Shown here in pieces: positions 34,537-45,872 of a DNA stretch of 64,000 nucleotides (positions are counted from its first letter, which is position 1; each line of letters starts with the position of its first letter). Origin of the DNA: Centropus unirufus (lineage: Eukaryota; Chordata; Aves; Cuculiformes; Centropidae); the NCBI GenBank assembly GCA_013397695.1, contig VYZI01000035.1, positions 2,810,572 through 2,874,571 on the forward strand, given 5' to 3'. The translations under genes and the position numbers were made by a program. The notes beneath the pieces are model-generated. The model was not told the DNA's origin and did no database searches. It saw nothing but the letters and a program-made list of their open reading frames with translations.

Positions 34537-36003
34537 GATTAATTTATACATGGCTGTTAACTGGATGTCATTTTTTTTGCTGTAATACTTATAAGATTAC
34601 TACTTTTTTTTTGGCCAGTGGATCGACTAAGCAGTTCTAGAGAAAACATACCATATACATAGAGTTTAAAAAGGAACAAATCTGGTAAGACAAATGCACA
34701 TGCAAGATTTGTGGATGGGTACAGAAATATACAACAATTTCTGTTCCCCATGTACAAATTCTTCTCACAGATTTTAATAAAAAATAACCCTCCATGATGA
34801 GACCCACATAGCTGAAAAAGACAAAATATTCATGGAACAGCAAGAGTCAGTAGAAAGTCATATGCAGAAGACTGAAAAGGCCTGTAGGTGAACCAATTCA
34901 CTGTTCTCCCAGGCAGTCATACTGCAGAATTTAATTTACAAGCTAATTTTACCCCACATCAAAAGCATGTAGGTTTTTAGCTCCTCTAACAAAAAAAATA
35001 TAAATAAATCCAGGGCTTCATTTCTTTTGTTAGCATAAAGTATCTTCTATTAAGGGTTAATATTAAGGGTTAGTCTCTGCTCATTTGCCTTGTGCCAAAC
35101 TCTCAATGTATTTATTAAGAGATTTTAACCTCCTTCTCCTCTTTTTCCGGATGCAGTATTCCTGAACATTTACAAATCAATCCTCCCCATCCCAATTATG
35201 AGAATGCAACATAAATTGCAATAAAACATAAGAATTAATTTTTTTTATTCAGTTGTATTACAGCATTTTGTCTTTTCTTTCTTCAAGTTTCTTTCTCATC
35301 TGGATTAATGAGTTGTGTTCATCATGTTTTCAAGCTTTTATTAGGAAGGTAAAAGATATGACAGTGTGATTCCCTGCATTCCTGTGACTCCCGATGGTGT
35401 CTTGATGGCACTGATCATTAAAGAAATATGATGTTTGCTTATTGGTAGAGAATTGATAGGACCGATAATGTTAGAATGATTTGAGCTGAGTAATGCAAAG
35501 GGCAAATCTGGAGAAGTCTGGGGGAATTCACTGTAGCAGGTTCATTTTGTACTCATACTTTGTCTTCAAAAATTGTTTGTTTTCAGTAAGAACTTGAACG
35601 TTTTCATGTAGCATTTTAACGGCATGCTAGACATAGCCAAGATAAAACTTCTAGTTCTGTAGAGGTGGTTTTTTTCCTGTTCTTTCTTTTATAGTTTAGG
35701 TTTTACTCAAGTATCCTGACCCTGTGCCCAATAGGATTTTCAAAACTAAAAAGCAACTGTAAGGCAAAGCCAGCTGTTACTTGTCACGTCTACAACTAGG
35801 TCCCAGCTTTTAAGTTTTGGTATTTTTGTAACCAAGTCATCTTTGCCATGAATTCCACAATAGTTCCCCTGACATCTTGCATTGAATCCATCAAAAGATG
35901 TGTCTAAAGCTCTTTGAACTCCATACATCTTGCTCACTGCACTCACATTTTTTGATGAGGCTTTCTTTATGAGGAAAATTGCAGGGTGAATAAATAGGAG
36001 CAC
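34537..36003. other. Single-copy stretch
   Basis: No gene or familiar repeat. Overlapping minus-strand frames at 34557-34843 are AT-driven. A TTAAGGGTTA word is duplicated near 35050-35072. Confidence 0.5.
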
Positions 36004-36040
<37 letters not shown>

Positions 36041-36063
36041 GTTATTGTTATTGTTATTGTTAA
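36004..36063 (+). repeat. Compound microsatellite (ATT)n(GTTATT)n
   Basis: About twelve ATT units pass into about four GTTATT units. It produces poly-Asn and poly-Ile runs in two minus-strand frames (35746-36078 and 35891-36136), which should not be annotated as proteins. Confidence 0.97.
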
Positions 36064-39000
36064 TGAAGCAGGCTGCAAGACTGTGGTACCTTCTTAAAGT
36101 AAAGTAGCTTGGCAGGAAGACAAATGCTGTAGACAAGATAAAAGAATTTTGATGAGTACTCTATGTACAATAATTTTCTCATTACCCCAAATTTCTGCAG
36201 CCATGAAACAGTTCTCTTAAGAAAGTTACATGATAACACAGAAAATAAGCCAATGTTCCTTCTACCCTCCAGTCTGCAATAAAATTGAGAAGGATTATAG
36301 TTCAGAAAAAAAAATATTACTTTGCTTCTAGCTTTATACTGTGATCAAAATATACATATGCATACACTAACATATAGAGAAATCCTGATAAATTTCTTAG
36401 GTTTGAAGAATTTGCCTCCAAAAATGTTTAAGCCACAGAAAGAGTAAAATAGAGCACACAGAGCATAACATGGGAAGGAGTGAAACAGTAACCTGCATGT
36501 TACAGCTTTGAGCTTCTACACAAAAAACCAGTTTGCTGCCTTGGAGAAAACTCATGCTGGACTAGAACAAAAAGTGAAAAAAATGAGCTTATAGTCGATT
36601 TACCTTGGTTTGACATGTTGCACTGTATGATAATGTTTTTTTCTACTCTCATCAACATATTTAAAAGGTTTCTAAAGTACTCATTGTTTTGCTTTAATGG
36701 TATGAATTAATGACATGCTAAGATTTATGCCTGTTCTACATTTTTAGGATCATAGGGCCAGCCATAAATGACTTGCAAATATGACATCAGACACGTCAGT
36801 CACTTTGGACTAAACGATCATTTATTACATGGTCATATGGACATGTGGAGGTGAGATACTGCAGTTTCCTTGTGTTTATACTGTTGTCCTCCACAGAAAC
36901 ATTATTGGAGGCCTAAAGACTGCCAGGAGTCGTAGGTTGCATTGCACAAACTGATAAAAGTGAAAGTTTCAATCCTGCCATCTAACTTCTATGTCTTTTT
37001 GATGCGTTGAAGGTTTGTTGTGCCAACATGATTATGGAGATGAGTGGAAAGACCTCTCAGTAAACAGTCCAGCAGGATAAAAAATTGAGAGGGAGAAATT
37101 TACAGCATTTTTTGTTTTACTCTATTTTTATACTGTGTCTCTTCATCTTGTTTAATCATCTTGTTTAATAAAAATGTGTAAGAGATGTATTTATGCTTCA
37201 GGGCACTAGACTTCCACATCTTGCTTCAGATTTGAGGGAGTCTTTCTGTGTTAGGCACATGTCTTGCCAATTTACTTTTGTGGGCTTATTCTTGCAGTTA
37301 CATTGAAGAATTTCCAGGCACCAGAGCAAACAAAATAAAGGCCTAAAAGTATCATCTATTTTTCCCAGACCAGTAATTTGGATCTTCAGCTGACTGTCAG
37401 CTATCTTTGCCATTTATGAACATGTTGTGTGTGTAAGAAACACTGGTCTAATATTTACCTCTAGCTCTATAGCTCTACATCAATCAATATCTCTGTGTCT
37501 TTGGTGATATTATTTAGCCTTTAGCATGTGCAGACTAATAGGCAACGATTTAACTCCACTGTGTAAACTGGAAGTGCTGGAATAGTGGTTTTGGTAGAGC
37601 CAGGTTAAAACCAAGCAATCATCTGCACCTCTGGCTTATGTGATTTACAGTTTACTGCAGGATTAGCATGAGACACATTGTCTCATTTACCCAGTAGATA
37701 CGTTGCTTTTTTGTTAAAACTTGACAGCCCTTGTATTTAGGCAAAACACTTGTTTTAGGTGGAAATATATTTTTTTCATTTAATCAAATCTGTCTTTGTC
37801 AAGAGTATTGCAATTTATGCTAACTAAAAAAAATGAATCATAAAAACTTGACATTTTTTTTCCAAAGCACAGCAGCATTAAAGGTCAGATTTTCACCTTT
37901 AAAACTCTCCTAACAAATTAGGCTTGAGTATTTAAGTGAACAAAATCTTTTTTGCTAGAGTGAGGGGAATGAAGAATGAATGCAATTCTGGCAGTCTTTT
38001 TCAGTATTTGGCAGTGAAGGTCAATTAATGGAATTAGGATAATTTTTCAAAAACACATATGTCATATAGGAGCTTAGATATAGTTTTTCAGGTTTTAGGT
38101 CAAAAATCCCTGAAGTACTTACAAACTTATAGCCATTATCATGGGAAATAAGGAAAGTGGCAGTAGAATTTCCATTGTTAATAACAAATGGCTTTGTTAC
38201 TCATTGTTTTTATTAAAATAATATACTGAGACTTCCACAAGACAGGAATTTTGTTTTACTAGGCATTATTTAATCACACTGTCAGTCTATCACAGAGAGG
38301 TCTATAGACTGAGAGATGAAATAAAATGTGGGAGGGGTAAAAGGGGCTTAGAGGTGAAATTAGAGCCTGAAGGTCACATAGATGGTTAGATACAGTAGTT
38401 TCCCTTAAACTGTCTATTTGCTCTTTCTTAATGTAGAGACGATGCTCTTTCTTTCTTTATATATCCCCTACATATTGAGTGAAAGAAACCCTATTGATCA
38501 GATTACTATTGAAAAATAGATGGAGAGCTGTATTTGCATCATGATTAGTCAACCAAATATTATTTAAGTAATCCTTGCAATTATTTTTAGAGTGATAAAA
38601 ATCACGCACTCTGAAATCTCTGTTAACAAAAACTCACCAAAATTGCTGCTTTGGAATGTGGGATTACAGCCATTTATATCTTGTGCTTACAGAGAAGCTC
38701 AACTTGCTAAACATAACTGCTGTGAGAAACATGACAACAAAATAAACCAGAGTTTCCAGAATATGGCCCTAGGTTTTACTCTATATTTTTTTCTGTTGGG
38801 CAATAAAGAAGTATTTTACTTTGCACTGATTGTTCTCAAAGGCTACGGCAACTTTTATCACATGAATTGCTTACTAAGTGGGTGAGGATGCAGTTTTATT
38901 GTCCTCCAAATTGCGCGGTTCTTATTGTGACAATTTTTTTGTGATGCTTTATAGGATATATCAGAAAGGCTCTGAAAGGATATACTTTCTGACTTCTGGA

Positions 39001-39143
39001 CTCAATTTAGAATTCTTTTTAATTATTCTTTAATCTCACTTTGTAGCTGTGCTATTAATTTATATTTATTCGTCAGGTTGTTTTTTTTTGTTTTGCCTAG
39101 CCACCTCTGAGGAATCATGAGGAGTGGAATGCCTTGACAGAAA
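36064..39143. other. Single-copy AT-rich stretch
   Basis: No gene or repeat recognised. A 13-bp direct duplication (CATCTTGTTTAAT, twice) lies at 37144-37169. The open frame at 38592-38885 (97 codons, plus) has no recognisable features. Confidence 0.5.
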
Positions 39144-39722
39144 TAATGGAATCATAGACTCACAGAATGGTTTAGGTTGGAAGAGACATTAAAGACGATC
39201 TAGTTCCAGACATTCCTGCAATGTGCAGTGACAACTTCCACTGGACCAGATTGCTCATAATTTCATCCAACCAGGTCTTGAACACTTCCAGGGATGAGGC
39301 CTCCACAGCTTCTCTGAGTAGGTGTTCCAGTGCCTTACAACCCTCACAGTAGAATATTTCTTCCTGATATCTAATCTAAATCTACCCGGTTTCAGCTTGA
39401 AAACATTACCCCTTGCTCTATCACTGCAATCCTCGATAAAAAGCCCCTCCCCAGCCTTTCTGTGGGCCTCCTTTAAGTATTCGAAGGCGGCTATAAGGTC
39501 TCCCTGGAACCTACTCTTCTCTAAGCTAAACAAGCCCAACTTTCTCAGCCTGTCCTTGTAGTGGAGGAACTCCAGCCTTTTGACCATCTTTGTGACCATC
39601 CTCTGGACTCACTCCAACAGATCCATGCTCTTCCTGTGCTGAGAACTCAAGAAACTCAGCACTACTCCAGGGAGGTCTCATGAGAGCAGAGTAGAGCAGA
39701 AGAACCACCTTCTCAGCCTGTT
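39144..39722 (-). mobile_element. CR1 LINE, 5'-truncated, minus strand
   Basis: The 3' end is at 39144 (AATGGAATCATAGACTCACA, then GGTTTAGGTTGGAAGAGAC). The minus strand encodes the ORF2 C-terminus: LLLYSALMRPPWS near 39700, KMVKRLEFL, RLRKLGLFSLEKSRFQGDLI, and GRFRLDIRKKY near 39370, with a frameshift between the two halves. The RT catalytic part is missing. The copy is better preserved than the 25 kb and 30 kb fragments and opens the CR1-dense 39-46 kb zone. Confidence 0.95.
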
Positions 39723-41384
39723 GGTCACTATTCATTTCATGCACTGAAAATCATTGAATTTCACTGACAATTAAATTCAGAGGTAAAAGTGTAGAAGCTG
39801 TTATACCTGATGTCATGTGGGAAAAAAATGGTGTTCCCACATTTAGTGGATTTAATGTAAAGCACCTCTGAGATTGGTGAAGTTATGCTTACTCAAAGGT
39901 GCAAGGGGGAAAGGGAAATAGACTAGGAAAAAAGTACTCTTGTTAAGTATTTTGCATGATATTAAAAATTTCTCCAAATTATATTTTTATGTGGCCACAT
40001 GCACCATGCTGAGATGCTCCATGGCCATTTCTTGGCCAGCATGATGGCTATGACAAAGACCCCCTCTATCAGATCTCGGGGTGGACATAAGCCCTGATGC
40101 TTGTCTTTCCCAGTCTTGAAAAAAGTGTCATCTCCTCGAGAACCATATTGTAAAAAGTGGAGACTTTGCCATACATTAATCCTTTCGATATTTTCCTCTC
40201 TCTCCTAGGATGAAATAAGATATTGAGTGATCTTTAGCTCAAGTGCCCTTAGAGAGCTTTAAAGCTGTCAGATACGTGCTGCGTGAGGAGGGAAAATAAA
40301 GTCAGTTTTGTCTTTTGTCCATTTTATGTACTCTGGAGTCCATAAGGAGTTGGATGAATATTTGTATTGCTGCTAGGGGGCAGGGGCTGCCAGCCAACCT
40401 AGAGATACCAATCTCCAATCTTCCACACAACACTGGGGGACATTTCAGTGAGTCATTTTACATTTCACATCCATGTGTGGATGGAGTCTACATGCATTAG
40501 TCTCTAGCAGTGGTTGTAGGTAGTGAAGGGTATCCTGGACTGATGGCTGAGAGGTGTTCTGTATTGTGATCTGCTGGAGGAAAGGACTTCAGGCATCCAT
40601 TAGAGAAAGAATTTTGTAAGTGGCAGGTTCCCACTTTGCCTGTTTTTGTATCGTTATTACACTGAAAGCCATTTCATCACTGTGAGGGCGCAGGAAGTAG
40701 AGAAAATAGCAGTTCAAGTAAGTGAAGGGGAATCTTCAAGCTATGCATTGATGTCATCTGCCCCTGCAGTCATGCATCTGTGCACCCCTGGAAGGGGATA
40801 GACACTTTTCATGGTTGAGGAAAGAAGTTAGCCTTGTCTTATTCTGACAGTGTGAGAGCGGAAGCTATAAATTCAAGGAGGGTGAGAAAGTCAGTGAAAG
40901 ACAAGTAGCTTGCTGAGAGCAGACAGCTCATACAGCAATTCTGCAAGCCCATCAGAGTGCTTGCACTTGGAGGAATGGTAGAGAGGACAAGAGGTCACTC
41001 AAAGGACATGAAAATGCAAAAAATAATGTATAAATAGTTCTCATGTATCACAGTAGGAAATACAAAATACTCATGATAAGATCAAATATAACAAGACCAG
41101 AAAGGACTATGAACTGAAAACATTGTGCAAGACTGAAGACATTGATTTAAATAGGCATGGGAGAGGGGTGGTTGGGTAGATTTCCGATATTTTAGGGGAT
41201 CCCGTGATATCTATGCAGATGCATTCACTGTCAATGACTGTTGAGTCTGAGTAAGACCTTTGAAGATGTCCGGATCAACACTATGATCTTGAATTGTCCA
41301 CTAACACGAGATTCCAGACTACATGATGAAGCTGAGCCAGCCAGTTCACACCACGGATGAGTGGCAGGAACAATTCCTACCACT
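39723..41384. other. Single-copy stretch between CR1 copies
   Basis: No gene recognised. 39990-40140 and 40350-40960 are somewhat richer in GC than the surrounding sequence. Acceptor-like CTCTCTCTCCTAG occurs near 40209, with no convincing open frame behind it. An undetected old LTR is possible. Confidence 0.4.
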
Positions 41385-42056
41385 ACATGCCTTTGTAAAG
41401 AGTCTCTCCCCAGCTCTCTTGTAGGCCCCCTCAGGTACTGTAAGGCCACTATAAAGTCTTCCTGGTGCCTTCTCTCCTCCAGGCTGGTCAAGCCAAACTC
41501 TCTCCTGTCTACACAGCAGAGGTGCTCAATTCCACTGATCATCTTTGTAGCCCTCCTCTGGACCCACTCCAGCAGTTTCATACCCTTCTTAAATTGGGCG
41601 TTGCATAACTGGACACAGTTGTCCAGATGTGCTTTCACAAGAGTGGGGTAGAGGAGGAGAATCACCTCCCTCAACCTGCTGGCTGTACGTCTTTTGAAGC
41701 AGCCTAAGATAAAGTTGGCCGCCTGACTGTGAGTGTGCTTTGCTGAATCATGTTGAGCTTCTCATCAAACAGCACTCCCAAGTCTTTCTCTGCAGGGCTG
41801 CTCTCAATTGCACCATCTCCCACTGTATATTGACAAGACCGACAGACCCCATTCAGGTGTATGGTCTTACACTTGACCTTGTTAACCCTCATGAGGTTTA
41901 CACAGGCTCATTTCTCCATCTTGTCCAGGTTTCTCTGGATGACATCCTGTCCTTCCAGTGTGACAACTGCACCACTCACCTCGGTATCTGCAAACTTTCT
42001 GAGGGTGCACTTGATCTGGCTGTCTATATCACTGATGAAAATATTAAACAGCATTA
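41385..42056 (-). mobile_element. CR1 LINE internal fragment, minus strand, lacking its 3' end
   Basis: Read on the minus strand from 42056, the sequence gives LFNIFISDID (end of RT motif B/C region), a decayed catalytic segment KFADTEV in place of KFADDTKL, KCKTIHL, SSPAEKDLGVLFDEKLN, then from about 41674 REVILLLYPTLVKAHLDNC, LEWVQRRATKMISGIEHL and EDFIVALQYLRGPTRE. Similarity stops near 41385, before the RFRLDIRK motif and the 3' UTR. The copy is therefore truncated at both ends. Its high-coordinate end abuts the plus-strand CR1 that starts at about 42062. Premature stops and frameshifts are present. Confidence 0.92.
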
Positions 42057-42061
42057 GTAAT

Positions 42062-43709
42062 GATTTCCTTGCCTCGGTCTTTAATAGTGATGTGAAATGT
42101 TCTCTGGGTATTCATCCTCATGAGCCAGAAGACAGGGAGGGGGAGCAGAACAAAGATGATCCAAGAGGAAACTGTTAGAGACTGGCTTGGCCAATAAGGC
42201 ATTCACAAGTCTATGGGGTTGGATGGGATCCACCCAAGGGTAATCGAGGGAGCTGGCAGAAGCGTTCACCAAACCCCTTTCCACCACTTAGCAGCAATCC
42301 TGGCTGACTGGGGAAGTTCTACTAGAATGGAGATTGGCCAACATGACACCCATTTACAAGAAAGGTCGGAGGGAGGATCCAGGGCACTGCAGGCCTGTCA
42401 GTCTAACCACAGGGCCGGTCAAGGTCATGGAGCATGTCATCTTGAGTTCTATCACACAGCACACACAAGACAACCAGGTGACCAGGCCCAGACAACATGT
42501 GTTTATGAAAAGCAGGTCATCACAAACTAACCCAATCTCCTTCTATGACAAGGTTACTCACTTAATGAATGAGGGAAAGGTTGTGGATATAGTGTACCTG
42601 GACTTTAGTAAAACCTTTGAGACCATTGTTTGAGAAGCAGGCTGCCACTGTCCTTGAAAGGCATACCCACTGAGGAGTTAAAAACTGTCTGGGTGGCTGG
42701 GCTCAAAGAGTGGTGGTAAATGGAACTACATCTAACTGGAGGCCAATCACAAGTGGTGTTTCCCCAGGGCTCTTTGTTGAGTCCAGTTCTGTTCAACATC
42801 TTTATCAATGATCTGAATGAATGATTTAAGCTTACCCTTAGTAAATTCATGAATGACACTGTGGTGGGAGAAAGTGTCAGTGTTCTTGAGAGTATGAAGG
42901 ACCTACAAAGGGATCTGAATAGGCTGGATTGTTGGGCTAAGGTCAACAGAATGAGATTTAACAAGGCCAAGTGCAGTCCTGCACTTGGGAAACAACAGCC
43001 CTCTGCAGTGCTACAGGCTTGGGGAAGAGTGGCTGGAGAGCTTTGCTGCGGAGAAGGACCTGGATGTGTTGGTTAACAGCCAACTGAACATGAGCCAACA
43101 CTGTGCACAGGTGGCCAAGAAAGCCAATGTCATCCTACCCCGTGTCAGAAACAGTGCGGCCAGCAGGACCAGGAAAGTGATTGTGCCCCTGTACTTAGCA
43201 TTGGTGAGGCCACACCTCATATGTTGTGTTGTTTTAAGCCTCTCAATGAAAGAAAAACATTGAGGTCCTTGAGTGTGTGCAGAGAAAGGCAACAAAGCTG
43301 GAGGACAAGTATGAGGAGTGGCTGAGGGAATTGGGGTTGTTTTGCCTGGAAAAGAGGAAGCTGAGGGAAGATCTTATCACTGCCTACAACTGCCTGAAAG
43401 GAGGTTGTAGTGAGGGGGTGTTGGTCTTTTCTCCAAAGTGATAGGTGACAGGATGAGAAGGAATGGCCTCAAGCTGTGCCAGACGAGGTTCAGATTAGAC
43501 ATTAGGAAAAATTTCTTCACCAAAAGCATTATCAGGCTCTGGAACAGGTTGCCCAAGGAGCTGGTTGAGTTACAATGCCTGGAGGTACTTAAAAAACAGG
43601 TACAAGAAATGCTCAGGAATATGATTTAGTAGTGGGCAGGTATGACTGGACTCCATGATCTCAAAAGTCTTTTCCAACCCAGTGATGATTCGATGATTCT
43701 ATGACTCTG
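42062..43709 (+). mobile_element. CR1 LINE, longest copy in the window (RT domain to 3' end), plus strand
   Basis: About 1.65 kb of ORF2 plus 3' UTR. In order: SMGLDGIHPRV (42205-42240); TPIYKKGRREDPG and the PVSLTTGPVKVMEH block (42340-42440); SFYDKVTHLMNEGK and VVDIVYLDFSKTFE (42540-42620), which keeps the first catalytic Asp; GVSPGSL/SPVLFNIFINDLNE (42755-42820); KFMNDT (about 42845) where an active element has FADD, so the catalytic Asp pair is broken; RFNKAKC; RLGEEWLESFAAEKDLDVLV; PLYLALVRPHL; and RFRLDIRKNFFTKS (43485-43520). The 3' end reads GATGATTCGATGATTCTATG at about 43690-43705. Several frameshifts and stops show it is dead. Confidence 0.95.
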
Positions 43710-45554
43710 CTGATTACCTAGTTTTTGATTACACTTTTGCATGAGAATCCCTTGAAGGCTATCCTCAAAAATATCTTTAATCTCCAGAGCTTCCTAAAAG
43801 TTTGTCTCTCATTGAAGGAAGAGAAGATTTGGGATCTTCACTGAGTAGCTTAACTCTGCATCAATATTTGAAGATGGAAATACTGCCCTGCCACTGTACC
43901 CCTGAACAGCAGAAGGCAAATGAATAAACACAACTGTTGGTTCGAGGTAGAATACAAAGATCACAATGATGACAGGATCACTGCCAAAATACCGTGTATT
44001 GGAAATAAGTCTGCACATTCTTTTATATCTGTTGAATTACTACACTGTAAATTTACTTTCCTTTCAGATAAGATCACACTGGTGTTGTTATCAGTTTATC
44101 CATACTAATCCTTACATTGCTTACTGAAAGATGAGACATCATAACAATCTCAATTCAAATAAAACATTGCTGCAAAGAGGAATTATTTAAGGAAGTATAT
44201 ACCTATACAGAGTTACGGCTTCAGCTAGGATCTAGAGAAAACAAAGAAGTGAATGTGAGCAAATGAAAGTCACCTATAGAGGTATTCAAAATAAAGGAAA
44301 GAAAACTTTTGATTCCTTCTGGTTGATCATAGTTATATAAGCGATCTAAATAAAACTGAAATAAGATCATCAAAATCTTAGTAGAGAACTTAGGACAGTG
44401 CAAGAAAGACATTTCTTTTGGGTAATTCTAATATCCACATGGGTCAGAAGGGGAGAATTAGTTCCAAGTAGAAACACCAACATGGCAACTAAAAGAGTGG
44501 CATAATATAAACAAACTATAGACTTATACAGTGGCATAATTATATATCCTGCTTTGGCTCTTCCTTGAACTTGGTCTGTTGACTGAGAAGAAATCCTGAG
44601 CTGGTGTATTGATGGAAAAAGAAAGGTTCCTATCAAATCCAGTGCTTTTTTCAATGTTTTTAAAGCAAAAAATTTTTCCTGCCACAATGGAAATTTAAAT
44701 TCTTAAGACAGAAGAGTATTATATAAGAAAACTAATAGCTGAGGGGGTGCAAGCAGTTACCAAAGATGTACATATAGCTTGTAATGGTGCCATCAGGATT
44801 TTCCCTTCTGTGAAAATGGATGATAGAAAAAAAAAAAAAACAAACCAAAGCAACACACCAAACACTTACTATACTGTAGATAAAGCTCTGGATTTGAATT
44901 ACTTGATTATGTTTATGTTGTTTTCATATGTAGTTTTTACTGGTTTTAAAAAAGAATGGAGCTTCCTACTATATTATTTAATCAATAGTCTCTGAATCAC
45001 TAGATAACCAGAAAGTATCAAGAAGGTGGCATGTTGTAATACATATGACATTTTTCTAAATCAGTCTTGTATAACATGGCAAATAAAACCCTCCACTACT
45101 ATTGTAACATTTAGCACCTTTTCCATGCAATTCATAGACATCTAATTAAAGATCAGCCAACCAAGTGTTTAAAAGGCAAGCAATTTAATGGCTGTAATTA
45201 TATGATTTAAATGAATAGTAAATGTGCTAATGATACTGTAATATTAAGTGTTCAAGTTGGTGATCAAGTCAATTAAAACATAATTGTAAAGCAGCAATCC
45301 ACAAACAATGAGTTAAATTCTTCCTTTTGAGAATGATGTTGACAGGAATAAAATACAGAAACCTTATCACCTGTTTACATATAATTTGATACAAAAGAAC
45401 ATATAGACAAACTCTAATCCCATTGATGAAGCAGAAATCAGAGTGCCCATTGCCTCCGCACTTTCACACCGAGATCCAAAATTAGCTGTTGGAAGTAAAT
45501 AATAGAAATATGTTTTATAAGGTACTTATTTTAATTCCTGGACTAACCTGAAGT
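43710..45554. other. Single-copy AT-rich stretch
   Basis: No gene. A minus-strand frame of 105 codons (44370-44687) has a hydrophobic middle but no family match. An A14 run occurs at 44828-44841. 45100-45300 is dense in TAAT/ATTA homeodomain words and looks like a conserved non-coding element. Confidence 0.45.
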
Positions 45555-45872
45555 ATAGAATCGTTGAAGTTTGAAAAGACCTCTAAAATCATTCAAGTGC
45601 TACCATTGCTTAAGGGTTATGAGGCACTGGAACTGGCTGGCCAGAGAGGTAGTTGAGTCACCATCCCTGGAGGTACTAAAAAGATGGGTAGATAAGGTGC
45701 TTAGAGTATTATTTAGTAGTTGACAGGTACAGTTGGACATGATGATCTCAAAGGCCTTTTCCAACCTAGCAATTCAATGATTCTATAATCAACTCAGCAC
45801 CACCATGCCTATCAAACCACAACCCGAAGTGCCACATCTACTCAGCTTTTGATCAGTGAAGGGATGGTGACC
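45555..45872 (-). mobile_element. Outer (older) CR1 3' fragment, minus strand, split by another CR1
   Basis: Left part 45555-45604 reads TAGAATCGTTGAAGTTTGAAAAGACCTCTAAAATCATTCAAG. This is the reverse-complemented 3' end of the CR1 subfamily whose next words are CAACACCACCATGCCTA and GAAGTGCCACATCTAC. Those words resume only at 45788-45860 (TCAACTCAGCACCACCATG, CCGAAGTGCCACATCTAC, GGGATGGTGACC). The roughly 185 bp between the two parts is a plus-strand CR1 tail. So this copy was in place first and was then interrupted. Confidence 0.88.
45605..45787 (+). mobile_element. Inner (younger) CR1 3' fragment, plus strand, nested
   Basis: Plus-strand CR1 tail: GAGGCACTGGAACTGGCTGG, AGAGAGGTAGTTGAGTCACC, CCTGGAGGTACTAAAAAG, then the 3' UTR (TTGGACATGATGATCTCAAA, GGCCTTTTCCAACC) and the terminal AATGATTCTATAA. 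It is inserted in opposite orientation within the 3' UTR of the outer CR1. It carries only about 183 bp of the element and no coding capacity beyond the last ORF2 codons. Confidence 0.92.

Noticed and set aside
34379..34585. Phe-rich frame resembling a membrane protein
   Set aside because: Translated polypyrimidine tract.
35746..36136. Frames with poly-Asn and poly-Ile
   Set aside because: Translated microsatellite.
41361..42178. Plus-strand open frames of 96-105 codons
   Set aside because: Antisense shadows of the minus-strand CR1 ORF2 fragment.
42605..42970. 121-codon minus-strand frame
   Set aside because: Antisense shadow of the plus-strand CR1 RT region.
41385..43709. Twin-priming (5' inversion) of a single CR1
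   Set aside because: The two halves overlap in element coordinates and the inverted part is not the more 5' part.
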